Positions 1 through 5,526 are shown, counted from the first letter of the stretch. The stretch: DNA of 29,065 bases from a virus (IMGVR_UViG_3300032224_000094:1-29065); one strand, 5' to 3'. The notes: generated by a model from the sequence alone, not told the origin. A program made the numbers and translations.

Positions 1-474
1 ATAACGCTCGTATGGCTCAACTTCTGGGCTGTCAAAGCGCTTGATCTCGCAGTGCGCTAATAATATAGATGCCATGCCGTTATTACGCAGCTCGTTTAAT
101 GAGTCAAGGATTTTGCGCCAGTAATCAGCTGCAATCACTGCGCCCTTGCCGTAAACCAAATCTTTAGCGTCATACTTGGTATTCACATCTTCCCAGATCA
201 AATTATCCAACCAATCTAAACTGTCGATCACCACAGTGCCAAATTCATGCTCGCCTTTGAGTGAGTCAAGCGCCTCAACCACATCTGTATATTTGGTGGC
301 CAATGGGAAGTGATCTGCTTCTAATTTGCCTAAACCATCTTCGGTCAGGATAAATACAGGGTTAGGTGCGCTTGCACCAAAAGTTGTCTTACCCAAGCCA
401 TGCGGACCGTAGAGCATAATCCGTGGTGGGAGTAAATCGGTATTGCGTTTGATTGCTGATAGATTGATAGCCAT
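1..474 (-). CDS. Sak4/RecA-like phage ATPase (partial, C-terminus outside window)
   Basis: Reading leftward from ATG at 474, the frame stays open for 158 codons to the window edge. A P-loop, GPHGLGKTT, lies at about residues 23-31 (Walker A), followed by a Walker-B-like hydrophobic stretch ending in acid, TVVIDSLDWL, near residues 80-89, and then SILLAHCEIKRF. This arrangement matches the phage ATP-binding proteins of the Sak4 type (AAA_24), RecA-core proteins that assist single-strand annealing and recombination-dependent replication. The start is supported by AGGA about 10 bases upstream and by the preceding tiny ORF ending just before it. It is the last visible gene of the leftward early operon. 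Other RecA-fold phage ATPases cannot be excluded because the C-terminus is missing. Confidence 0.8.
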   Translation of the reverse strand, partial: MAINLSAIKRNTDLLPPRIMLYGPHGLGKTTFGASAPNPVFILTEDGLGKLEADHFPLATKYTDVVEALDSLKGEHEFGTVVIDSLDWLDNLIWEDVNTKYDAKDLVYGKGAVIAADYWRKILDSLNELRNNGMASILLAHCEIKRFDSPEVEPYERY

Positions 475-476
475 GA

Positions 477-560
477 TTACATTCCTATAATGTTAAAAAG
501 ATAAATTATAAAAGCCAATACACATACTGCTACTACTAATTTATCGCCGAGATTATTCAT
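477..560 (-). CDS. 27-aa single-span membrane peptide
   Basis: A short frame between the 125-aa gene and the Sak4-like gene encodes MNNLGDKLVVAVCVLAFIIY followed by LFNIIGM. Residues 8-25 form one uninterrupted hydrophobic segment after a short polar N-terminus, so it would be a bitopic membrane peptide. Its ATG overlaps the last codons and stop of the upstream gene by 8 bases, with GGAG about 6-9 bases upstream inside that gene, and its stop lies 2 bases before the next ATG. The placement in an otherwise gap-free operon and the ribosome binding site argue that it is translated. Function is unknown; no family was recognised. Chance openness of such a short frame remains possible. Confidence 0.5.
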   Translation of the reverse strand: MNNLGDKLVVAVCVLAFIIYLFNIIGM

Positions 561-930
561 GGTCGTGATCTCCAAATTCTTCAATGAATTCTGCCAATGC
601 TTGCACGTAGTCTTTCTCATATATCTTATTGACTATGGCCAGGCGCAGATTTTCGCGGGTAATATTTATGTGCTTCATAAAATCGCGCGTCTCCATCGAC
701 AATGCAGCAAACATGGTTTGGTAGGCGATGGTGTCGCTATAACCAGAGATAAAATCTTCCAAGTCAAAGTGCTCAACACCATCTGAGTCAATGTAAAATC
801 CGGTGCGGAATATTTCATTAGTGATTTGACTGAGTGCAATGGTTTCGCATTCTTCATTAAGATCAGTGCGCTGATCTTCATCGCCGTGTAGGTTGTCATA
901 TCTGCCTGCGGCTGGGTGATGATATTTCAT
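553..930 (-). CDS. hypothetical acidic early protein, 125 aa
   Basis: I do not recognise this protein. It is rich in Asp, Glu and His, predicted mostly helical in its C-terminal half, with an acidic tail ending FGDHDHE and an acidic patch HGDEDQRTDLNEEC near residues 15-28. No signal peptide or membrane span is visible. The start at 930 has a strong GGAGG about 8 bases upstream, and the upstream 46-aa gene ends in TAATG overlapping this ATG, so translation is probably coupled. It belongs to the leftward operon that ends in a recombination ATPase, suggesting an early role around DNA metabolism or host takeover, which is inference only. Confidence 0.75.
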   Translation of the reverse strand: MKYHHPAAGRYDNLHGDEDQRTDLNEECETIALSQITNEIFRTGFYIDSDGVEHFDLEDFISGYSDTIAYQTMFAALSMETRDFMKHINITRENLRLAIVNKIYEKDYVQALAEFIEEFGDHDHE

Positions 931-1070
931 TACATTGCCTCCACTTTTTCAATTTGCCAGTTAAGGGCTAATGCACGAAGATTTGCATTAGACATTGAAG
1001 TGTGAAATTCAATGTTACGAAATTCTTTTTTTAGTAATTTGCTGTAAACGTAAAAAGTAACTTTAAGCAT
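930..1070 (-). CDS. hypothetical small early protein, 46 aa
   Basis: First gene of the leftward operon, too short for common ORF cut-offs. It starts at ATG 1070 with GGAG 7 bases upstream and encodes a 46-residue protein beginning MLKVTFYVYSKLLKKEFRNI and ending in QIEKVEAM. The N-terminal beta-like segment and the basic KKEFRN stretch suggest a small soluble, possibly nucleic-acid-binding protein, but no family was recognised. Its stop codon TAA overlaps the ATG of the following 125-aa gene by one base, and that gene's GGAGG lies within its last codons. The 54-base leader between the promoter and this gene is the only untranslated leader of the operon. Confidence 0.6.
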   Translation of the reverse strand: MLKVTFYVYSKLLKKEFRNIEFHTSMSNANLRALALNWQIEKVEAM

Positions 1071-1079
1071 TTTGATTCT

Positions 1080-1090
1080 CCAAAGTTTGG
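1080..1090. promoter_or_regulatory. 11-bp inverted repeat overlapping the 46-aa gene's ribosome binding site
   Basis: CCAAAGTTTGG is a perfect inverted repeat around one central base, and two of its bases lie in the GGAG used by the leftward 46-aa gene. The loop is too small for an RNA hairpin, so if functional it is more likely a protein binding site. Next to it, 1091-1106 carries tandem GGTC steps. Chance occurrence is possible. Confidence 0.25.
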
Positions 1091-1123
1091 TAGGTCGGTC
1101 GGTTGTTGCTTGCTACGGAACAG

Positions 1124-1152
1124 ATATTATCTATCTATTTACACCGTGTCAA
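1124..1152 (-). promoter_or_regulatory. sigma70-type promoter for the leftward early operon
   Basis: On the minus strand TTGACA (1152-1147) is followed by exactly 17 bases and then TAATAT (1129-1124): a perfect -35, a 5/6 -10 and an ideal spacer. It points at the 46-aa gene, whose start lies about 54 bases downstream of the -10. This is the best sigma70 match noticed in the window and fits early transcription by host RNA polymerase. Confidence 0.75.
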
Positions 1153-1165
1153 CACCTAAATGCAA

Positions 1166-1181
1166 AATAATTATAATTATT
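1166..1181. promoter_or_regulatory. 16-bp perfect AT-only palindrome between divergent units
   Basis: AATAATTATAATTATT is a perfect palindrome lying 13 bases upstream of the leftward -35 box and about 50 bases before the rightward HTH gene. The position between divergent genes, next to a gene for a small DNA-binding protein, suggests an operator. No convincing rightward -35/-10 pair was found. AT richness makes chance palindromes more likely. Confidence 0.35.
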
Positions 1182-1230
1182 ATAAAATAATTTGTGCTAA
1201 CATTAACATCTTGTCAATAAGGGGAATATT

Positions 1231-1404
1231 GTGTATATACAGATCACTGAGGCGGCTAAAAGGCTAGATTTGTCCAGAACATGGACATATAAATTAATTG
1301 CAGAGGGAAAAATCCACACGATCCGTATGGGCGGCTACCATTTCGTGATTGATGATAAGGATTTTAAAAGGCTCGTTAAAGAGAGAAAAAAGGGGGCAAA
1401 GTGA
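1231..1404 (+). CDS. small helix-turn-helix DNA-binding protein (excisionase-like fold), 57 aa
   Basis: Starts at GTG 1231 with AAGGGG six bases upstream and encodes a 57-residue protein. Residues 5-29 (ITEAAKRLDLSRTWTYKLIA and following) form the winged-helix/HTH_17 pattern seen in phage excisionase-like and MerR-like regulators: Thr-Glu-Ala-Ala, a turn after DLS, and a recognition helix around YKLIAEGKI. The sequence RMGGYHFVIDDKDF is the usual wing, and the tail is Lys/Arg-rich. No integrase is visible here, so a regulator of the following genes or of the divergent promoter is more likely than a true excisionase. Its TGA overlaps the methyltransferase GTG (GTGA) and touches ATG 1405. Confidence 0.7.
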   Translation: MYIQITEAAKRLDLSRTWTYKLIAEGKIHTIRMGGYHFVIDDKDFKRLVKERKKGAK

Positions 1405-2312
1405 ATGAGTTGGCTCTTTTCGCAGGCGCTGGTGGAGGAATACTCGGAGGACATTTGCTTGGATGGCGAACAGTCTGTGCAGTTGAATGGGAACAATACC
1501 CAGCAAGCGTATTGTGCGCCAGACAAAATGACGGGATTCTCCCGACTTTCCCGATTTGGGATGACATACAAACCTTTGACGGAAAACCGTGGCGAGGAAT
1601 TGTTGACGTTGTATCTGGCGGATTTCCCTGCCAAGACATCAGTGCAGCGGGGGGGGGGGCGGGAATCGAAGGCGAGCGAAGCGGAATGTGGCGAGAAATG
1701 GCGCGGGTGGTTGACGAAGTTCGACCAAAATACGTCTTTGTGGAAAACAGCCCAATGCTCACTTCTAGGGGACTCGGAACAGTTCTTGGAGACTTGGCCA
1801 CGATGGGGTTTGATGCGAAATGGGGAGTGTTATCAGCGGCAGACGTTGGCGCACCTCACAGGCGTGATCGAATGTGGATTCTCGCCAGACAACGTGACAA
1901 CATTTCACACACCGATGACAACTGGCTTAGATGGGGGCAGCAATGGGCGCAAAGCATTGAAAAAGAAGCAAGAAATAATACCGACTCCTACCAGTTCGGT
2001 GGGCGGAGCAAATCACAACAGCCCATCCACACTAGCAGGCAAACGATGGGCAATGAATCTATCGGGTTATGCACAGAAATATCCGACACCGACAGCACAC
2101 AATGCCAAAGAAACAAATGCACCGAGCGAAGCACTGAGAAACGAACCATCATTGGCAAGCATTGCTGGTGGGAAATTGAACCCAACGTGGGTCGAGTGGC
2201 TGATGGGGTGGCCGCTAGGATGGACAGACTTAAAGCAATTGGAAATGGGCAAGTATCACTCGTGGCTTCAACAGCATGGAAAATCTTAGGAGGAAATAAT
2301 GATGTCAGATAA
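1401..2312 (+). CDS. DNA cytosine-5 methyltransferase (Dcm-like, solitary)
   Basis: Transfers a methyl group from S-adenosylmethionine to cytosine C5, probably protecting phage DNA from host restriction; no restriction enzyme is nearby. C5-methyltransferase motifs appear in order: motif I LFAGAGGGILGG (6-17), motif IV GGFPCQDIS with catalytic Cys77, motif VI VFVENSPM (112-119), motif VIII GAPHRRDRMW (150-159) and motif X LKAIGNGQV (277-285). At 303 aa it is short, with only about 100 residues between motifs VIII and X for target recognition. GTG 1401 is the only upstream start: an in-frame stop lies at 1377 and motif I begins at residue 6. The frame is shadowed throughout by a second ORF in the +1 frame. 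An 11-G tract encodes residues 83-87 (AGGGA). Confidence 0.9.
   Translation: MNELALFAGAGGGILGGHLLGWRTVCAVEWEQYPASVLCARQNDGILPTFPIWDDIQTFDGKPWRGIVDVVSGGFPCQDISAAGGGAGIEGERSGMWREMARVVDEVRPKYVFVENSPMLTSRGLGTVLGDLATMGFDAKWGVLSAADVGAPHRRDRMWILARQRDNISHTDDNWLRWGQQWAQSIEKEARNNTDSYQFGGRSKSQQPIHTSRQTMGNESIGLCTEISDTDSTQCQRNKCTERSTEKRTIIGKHCWWEIEPNVGRVADGVAARMDRLKAIGNGQVSLVASTAWKILGGNNDVR
1405..2289 (+). CDS. 294-aa ORF overprinted on the methyltransferase gene (+1 frame)
   Basis: Nested entirely within the methyltransferase gene, this frame is open for 294 codons from ATG 1405 to TAG 2289. The shared AGGGGG (1391-1396) lies 8 bases before this ATG but only 4 before the methyltransferase GTG. The protein looks real rather than random: MSWLFSQALVEEYSEDICLD at the start, FSRLSRFGMTYKPLT near residue 46, PRWGLMRNGECYQRQT in the middle, PTP-containing spacers, and LNPTWVEWLMGWPLGWTDLK near the end. 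I recall the Trp-rich terminal motif and similar N-termini from phage proteins of unknown function next to or within cytosine methyltransferases; I could not verify this. Function is unknown. The alternative is an accidental open frame, which the length and motifs make less likely. Confidence 0.6.
   Translation: MSWLFSQALVEEYSEDICLDGEQSVQLNGNNTQQAYCAPDKMTGFSRLSRFGMTYKPLTENRGEELLTLYLADFPAKTSVQRGGGRESKASEAECGEKWRGWLTKFDQNTSLWKTAQCSLLGDSEQFLETWPRWGLMRNGECYQRQTLAHLTGVIECGFSPDNVTTFHTPMTTGLDGGSNGRKALKKKQEIIPTPTSSVGGANHNSPSTLAGKRWAMNLSGYAQKYPTPTAHNAKETNAPSEALRNEPSLASIAGGKLNPTWVEWLMGWPLGWTDLKQLEMGKYHSWLQQHGKS
1649..1659 (+). repeat. 11-G homopolymer within both overlapping frames
   Basis: Eleven consecutive G residues interrupt otherwise mixed sequence. 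In the methyltransferase frame they encode part of AAGGGAG between motif IV and the GERSGMW segment; in the +1 frame they encode RGGGR. Motifs on both sides are in register in each frame, so the length of 11 keeps both proteins intact. The tract is long enough to invite replication or transcription slippage. Confidence 0.9.
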
Positions 2313-4404
2313 CGTAGTTGAGCTGCACCCAAAAATAATACTAGACTCAGCGCTCAAATACGCAAGTCAGGGATACCGTATTCTGCCACTGCATAGCATC
2401 AAGGGCGGCATATGCACGTGTGGCAATCAGTCGTGCAAGTCACCAGGCAAGCACCCATTAACTCAACGTGGGGCTAATGAGGCATCCAGTGACGAGATAC
2501 AGATTAAGGGTTGGTGGTCACAGTGGCCAACAGCCAATATTGGTATTGCGATGGGCGATCACGGCACAATTGCGCTTGATGTCGATACTCGCAATAACGG
2601 CCATCTCACCTGGGAGTCAATACTGCAAGCCAATGGGCAGTTACCTGAGACTGCCACACAGCGCACAGGCAATGGCTGGCATTATTTATTTGTGATTGAT
2701 GAGAAGCTCATGCCTAAGATAAAGGGCAAGTTAGGGCAGGGGATAGATGTTAAGGCTAATGGTTATATTGTGGCAGAACCGAGTATCCACCATTCAGGGC
2801 GCAGATACTCATGGGATGATGGATTAGACCTGCTGCAAGGGTTTAATCCGAGTCGTGCGCCAGTATGGTTAGAGCAGATGCTATGTGATAGTGCGACCAG
2901 TGCGCCTAGCACTGCGAGTCTGGGCAATATTACTCTGCCGGTGCAGCTTACTGAGGCGGCATCGGCGCTTGAGCATTTAGACGCAAATGATTATAACCAG
3001 TGGATCGAGGCTGGCATGGCGCTACATGCCACAGGTCTTGGCGATCTGGCATACCAGGTCTGGGTTGATTGGTCAGTTGAATCGCCTAAATTCGACCATA
3101 AAGACCAGAGGCGCAGGTGGATGTCGTTTCGCACAGATAAGGGCGGCGTGTCGATAAAGACCATATTTGCTCGCGCTCAGGCGGTCGGGTGGGTAAATCC
3201 ACTGTCGGTAAAGCAGAGCCAGGAGGAGAAATTGACACCAGATCAGCATCCATTTGCAAATTACCTGCCATATGCACTTGGCAAATTAGAACCAGATGAG
3301 TTTATTTTTGACGATATATTAATTGCAGGCGTGACGTTATTGGCTGGGTTTACTGGCATTGGTAAAACTACAGCGCTTGTGCCATTAATGGCCAGAGCAG
3401 CGCATTTATGCTCAGATGCAGAAAATATACGTCCAATATTGCGGCGCAAGGTAATTTATGTCAGTGAGGACCCTAAACAGGTGGTTAGAGTTTTAACGTC
3501 AATGCGGATCGCTGGGCATTTAACCGCAAGTGACCAAGAATTAGCAGAGTGGTTTAAGATTGTGCCTGCCAAGCGTATGGATGCGGAATCCATAGTTAAG
3601 GTGCGCGAGGCTTATGAAAAGCTCAGTCATCGCAATATTGATCCAATAAGCGGTATTTATCACGACACCAAACCGGTTGTTGTTTTGGATACATCTAATG
3701 CTACCATTGAGTTAGAAAATGAGTCAGATAATAGCGAAGTGGGTAAGGCGGTCGCTACATTAAAGAGCGAGCTGGGCGGCATTCCGTTAATTATTGTGGC
3801 GCATTTGGCTAAAACTCTTAAGAAAGCAGATATATCCGATATGACAAGTCGGGGGGCAGGCGCTTGGGAAGGTGACGTAAACCAGGTTCTTTATATGACT
3901 AAAGAGGATGACGGGGCGCGGTGGCTTGATGTATCGCAAGCCAAGCACAGATTTGTGGCCGTAGCCGATGGAATTGTATTTAGGTCTTATAATACGGAAA
4001 TTAAGGGTAAAGATTTATTAGGGCGGGATAAAAATGTATTTATGATGCACTGCCAGCCAGAGATGATTGAGAAAGGCGGCAGGAAAGCTATGCAGGATGC
4101 CTCAAAACGGGCAGCAGAGCAGAGCAAGGCAAATGCCGAGCAGATTATACGATCAGCCAAAAGAAATAGCGTATTGTCAATATTAGGCGGGTTGCGTGGT
4201 GATGAGTATAAAACCAAGAACGAGGTATCCGATGAGCTTGGCGGGCATAAGCGGCATAATTTTGATTTAATTGACGAGATGTTGAATGCCGGTGATATTG
4301 AGCTGTTTACGCCCATTAGTAAGCGGGCTAGGCAGCATGTTAATGGTTACCGATTGGCGGGTAGTGGCGCTAGAAGTTATCAGGCTAATAGTAATGGCGA
4401 ATAA
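2299..4404 (+). CDS. bifunctional primase-polymerase / RepA-like helicase ATPase
   Basis: A 701-aa replication protein. Residues 15-195 are a PrimPol (AEP) domain: Cys residues 39, 41 and 46 followed by SPGKHP form the usual zinc-binding insertion, ALDVD at 92-96 gives the catalytic DxD, and GNGWHYLF at 124-131 gives the conserved His. Residues 222-300 resemble a PriCT-type linker (ALEHLDANDYNQWIEAGMAL). Residues 335-560 are a RepA/AAA_25-type hexameric ATPase with Walker A GFTGIGKTT (350-358), Walker B VVVLDTSNA (460-468) and sensor-like IIVAHLAK (498-505). The C-terminus resembles a winged helix. The start has AGGAGG (2288-2293) five bases before ATG and overlaps the methyltransferase end by 14 bases. 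It should prime and unwind DNA, probably acting at the repeat cluster just downstream. Confidence 0.9.
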   Translation: MMSDNVVELHPKIILDSALKYASQGYRILPLHSIKGGICTCGNQSCKSPGKHPLTQRGANEASSDEIQIKGWWSQWPTANIGIAMGDHGTIALDVDTRNNGHLTWESILQANGQLPETATQRTGNGWHYLFVIDEKLMPKIKGKLGQGIDVKANGYIVAEPSIHHSGRRYSWDDGLDLLQGFNPSRAPVWLEQMLCDSATSAPSTASLGNITLPVQLTEAASALEHLDANDYNQWIEAGMALHATGLGDLAYQVWVDWSVESPKFDHKDQRRRWMSFRTDKGGVSIKTIFARAQAVGWVNPLSVKQSQEEKLTPDQHPFANYLPYALGKLEPDEFIFDDILIAGVTLLAGFTGIGKTTALVPLMARAAHLCSDAENIRPILRRKVIYVSEDPKQVVRVLTSMRIAGHLTASDQELAEWFKIVPAKRMDAESIVKVREAYEKLSHRNIDPISGIYHDTKPVVVLDTSNATIELENESDNSEVGKAVATLKSELGGIPLIIVAHLAKTLKKADISDMTSRGAGAWEGDVNQVLYMTKEDDGARWLDVSQAKHRFVAVADGIVFRSYNTEIKGKDLLGRDKNVFMMHCQPEMIEKGGRKAMQDASKRAAEQSKANAEQIIRSAKRNSVLSILGGLRGDEYKTKNEVSDELGGHKRHNFDLIDEMLNAGDIELFTPISKRARQHVNGYRLAGSGARSYQANSNGE

Positions 4405-4415
4405 GGTTAGGATTC

Positions 4416-4595
4416 TGAACCGCATTGAACCGCATGGATATTTTAAGCGGTTTTTCATGCGGTTCAGTTTATGCGGTTCACCTAAAGGTATGAACCGCTT
4501 GAACCGCATGAACCGCATCATTTATGTGATGCAGTTCACGTCTATGCGCAGTTGCAAGAACCGCTTTGAACCGCATTGAACCGCATGAACCGCTT
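4416..4595. repeat. iteron-like cluster of about eleven TGAACCGCAT/TT 10-mers; candidate replication origin
   Basis: The non-coding gap 4405-4626 is filled by a 10-bp repeat. Direct copies start at 4416, 4426, 4491, 4500, 4509, 4567, 4577 and 4586, with a shorter GAACCGCTT at 4558; inverted copies (ATGCGGTTCA) start at 4457 and 4471, with a degenerate one at 4529. Neighbouring copies are spaced 9-10 bp, about one helical turn. Inverted pairs around 4481-4490 can also form a hairpin. An AT-only palindrome, ATTAAATTTAAT, at 4598-4609 flanks the array. Position directly after the primase-helicase gene and the iteron layout suggest an origin; a regulator-binding array is the alternative. Confidence 0.7.
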
Positions 4596-4626
4596 GAATT
4601 AAATTTAATGGAAAAAGGGCAATATT

Positions 4627-4920
4627 ATGCGTAGAGCAGCCAGGACAGATGCAAATCAAACTCAAGTCATTATTGCGCTGAGGGCGGCAGGTGCGACAGT
4701 GCAGAGTTTGTCGGCTGTGGGTGACGGAGTGCCTGATCTATTGGTTGGCTACAAGGGAGTTACTTATCTGCTTGAGGTTAAAGACGGTAACAAAGTGCCG
4801 AGTAAGCGAATGCTCACGCCAGATCAGATTGAGTGGCATGAGCGGTGGATGGGCGGCACACTGGCGGTAGTTGAACACCCAGATGCAGCGCTTAGGTTAA
4901 TTGGTGCAATAAATGCTTGA
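4627..4920 (+). CDS. VRR-NUC-type PD-(D/E)XK nuclease, 97 aa
   Basis: A short stand-alone nuclease of the VRR-NUC/Holliday-junction-resolvase-like group. The catalytic core is visible: GDGVPDLLVGYKG with Asp37, then TYLLEVKDG with Glu50 and Lys52, the PD-(D/E)XK signature, followed by LTPDQIEWHERW, the usual C-terminal helix of phage members. The N-terminus MRRAARTDANQTQVIIALRA supplies the first helix. Enzymes of this class cut branched or flapped DNA and may resolve replication or recombination intermediates before packaging. It directly follows the repeat cluster and has AAAGGG about 8 bases before the ATG. Family assignment is good; the exact substrate is inferred. Confidence 0.8.
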   Translation: MRRAARTDANQTQVIIALRAAGATVQSLSAVGDGVPDLLVGYKGVTYLLEVKDGNKVPSKRMLTPDQIEWHERWMGGTLAVVEHPDAALRLIGAINA

Positions 4921-4945
4921 CGCTATGATTTATTGGGATTAACAT
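4917..4945 (+). promoter_or_regulatory. candidate sigma70 promoter before the ferritin-like and structural genes
   Basis: TTGACG (4917-4922, 5/6 of the -35 consensus) is followed by 17 bases and TAACAT (4940-4945, 4/6 of the -10). It begins in the end of the nuclease gene and would start transcription about 20 bases before the ferritin-like gene. It may feed the long rightward late operon. Moderate match only. Confidence 0.4.
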
Positions 4946-4960
4946 TAAATTTAACCCAAT
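4932..4960. promoter_or_regulatory. inverted repeat overlapping the candidate promoter
   Basis: ATTGGGATTAA (4932-4942) and TTAACCCAAT (4951-4960) form an inverted repeat with one bulged base and an 8-base centre. It covers the -10 box and start point of the candidate promoter, as an operator would. As RNA it could be a weak hairpin followed by TTTT, so a leaky terminator of the upstream unit is an alternative. Confidence 0.4.
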
Positions 4961-4973
4961 TTTAGGGGATTTT

Positions 4974-5342
4974 ATGGCATCGCAAAAAGATAATGCTGCC
5001 ACTTTCGTGGCGGTATTGCTGCATTCAAGCACAAATACACACTTTATGCACCTGCAAACGACTAGTTATGCAAGGCATGTGGCGTTGAATGACTACTATG
5101 ATCGTATCATTGAGCTGGCTGACAAATGGGCTGAAGCGTATCAGGGATGTTATGAGGTCATTGACAAGTATCCGTCTGACTTTCATTTGGCGCGTGATCC
5201 AGTGGCATACATTGAGAAAATTAAAGATTTTGTGGATACGATCCGCAAAGTGTTGCCTGACGAGACTCAGTTACAAAATATCGTGGATGAGATTGCAGAA
5301 TTGATTGATTCCACATTGTATAAGTTAAAGACGTTTAAATAA
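4974..5342 (+). CDS. ferritin-like (DUF5856/Dps-like) phage protein, 122 aa
   Basis: Residues 10-58 contain VAVLLHSSTNTHFMHLQTTSYARHVAL... and ELADKWAEAYQG, the pattern I recall from phage DUF5856 proteins, which have a ferritin/Dps-like helical fold. Potential metal ligands include His17, His23, His26, His35, Glu47, Asp50 and Glu54. The C-terminal half (DETQLQNIVDEIAELIDSTL) is a second long helix. Length matches the family, shorter than bacterial Dps. The role in phages is not established; metal handling or a structural function in virion or DNA protection are guesses. AGGGGA six bases upstream supports the start, and the 56-aa gene follows after 2 bases. Confidence 0.7.
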   Translation: MASQKDNAATFVAVLLHSSTNTHFMHLQTTSYARHVALNDYYDRIIELADKWAEAYQGCYEVIDKYPSDFHLARDPVAYIEKIKDFVDTIRKVLPDETQLQNIVDEIAELIDSTLYKLKTFK

Positions 5343-5344
5343 TT

Positions 5345-5515
5345 ATGCCAAGCACATCTAAAAAGCAAGAGCGGTTTATGCAAGCAGCAGCGCATAATCC
5401 TAAATTTGCTAAAGATGCAGGTATTCCGGTGTCAGTAGCGCAAGATTATGTTGCGGCTGATAAGGCTAAGAAAATGAGCGAGGTTCTTGCTCGCGTCAAT
5501 CGCAAAGAGCGATAA
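5345..5515 (+). CDS. small basic DUF3008-like protein, 56 aa
   Basis: A short frame between the ferritin-like gene and the small terminase encodes a 56-residue Lys-rich protein beginning MPSTSKKQERFMQAAAHNPK, with GIPVSVAQDYVAADKAKKM after it. The pattern (basic start with SKKQ..FM, a GIP..VA.DY..ADK core) resembles small phage and bacterial proteins I recall as DUF3008; the family name is uncertain. Function is unknown. A 10-bp tandem duplication, AAAGAGCGAT twice, spans its stop codon and supplies the AAGAG ribosome binding site of the next gene. Confidence 0.65.
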   Translation: MPSTSKKQERFMQAAAHNPKFAKDAGIPVSVAQDYVAADKAKKMSEVLARVNRKER

Positions 5516-5526
5516 AGAGCGATAAC

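Noticed and set aside
1231-1404. True excisionase of a temperate phage
   Set aside because: Only the HTH fold is supported; no integrase, attachment site or repressor was seen in the window.
1376-1801. 141-codon minus-strand ORF opposite the methyltransferase
   Set aside because: Runs antisense to two supported frames, is Pro/Ser-rich and has no start signal; read as a shadow of biased codon use.
4286-4579. 97-codon plus-strand ORF across the primase end and the repeat cluster
   Set aside because: It starts inside the primase-helicase gene in another frame, and its sequence is a by-product of the TGAACCGCAT repeats; no ribosome binding site or protein-like pattern.
4416-4595. Possible CRISPR array
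   Set aside because: The units are 10 bp, occur in both orientations and have no unique spacers, which fits iterons rather than CRISPR.
4405-4626. tRNA gene in the largest non-coding gap
   Set aside because: No cloverleaf or T-arm GTTC/CGA pattern; the GGTTCA words belong to the inverted copies of the 10-bp repeat.
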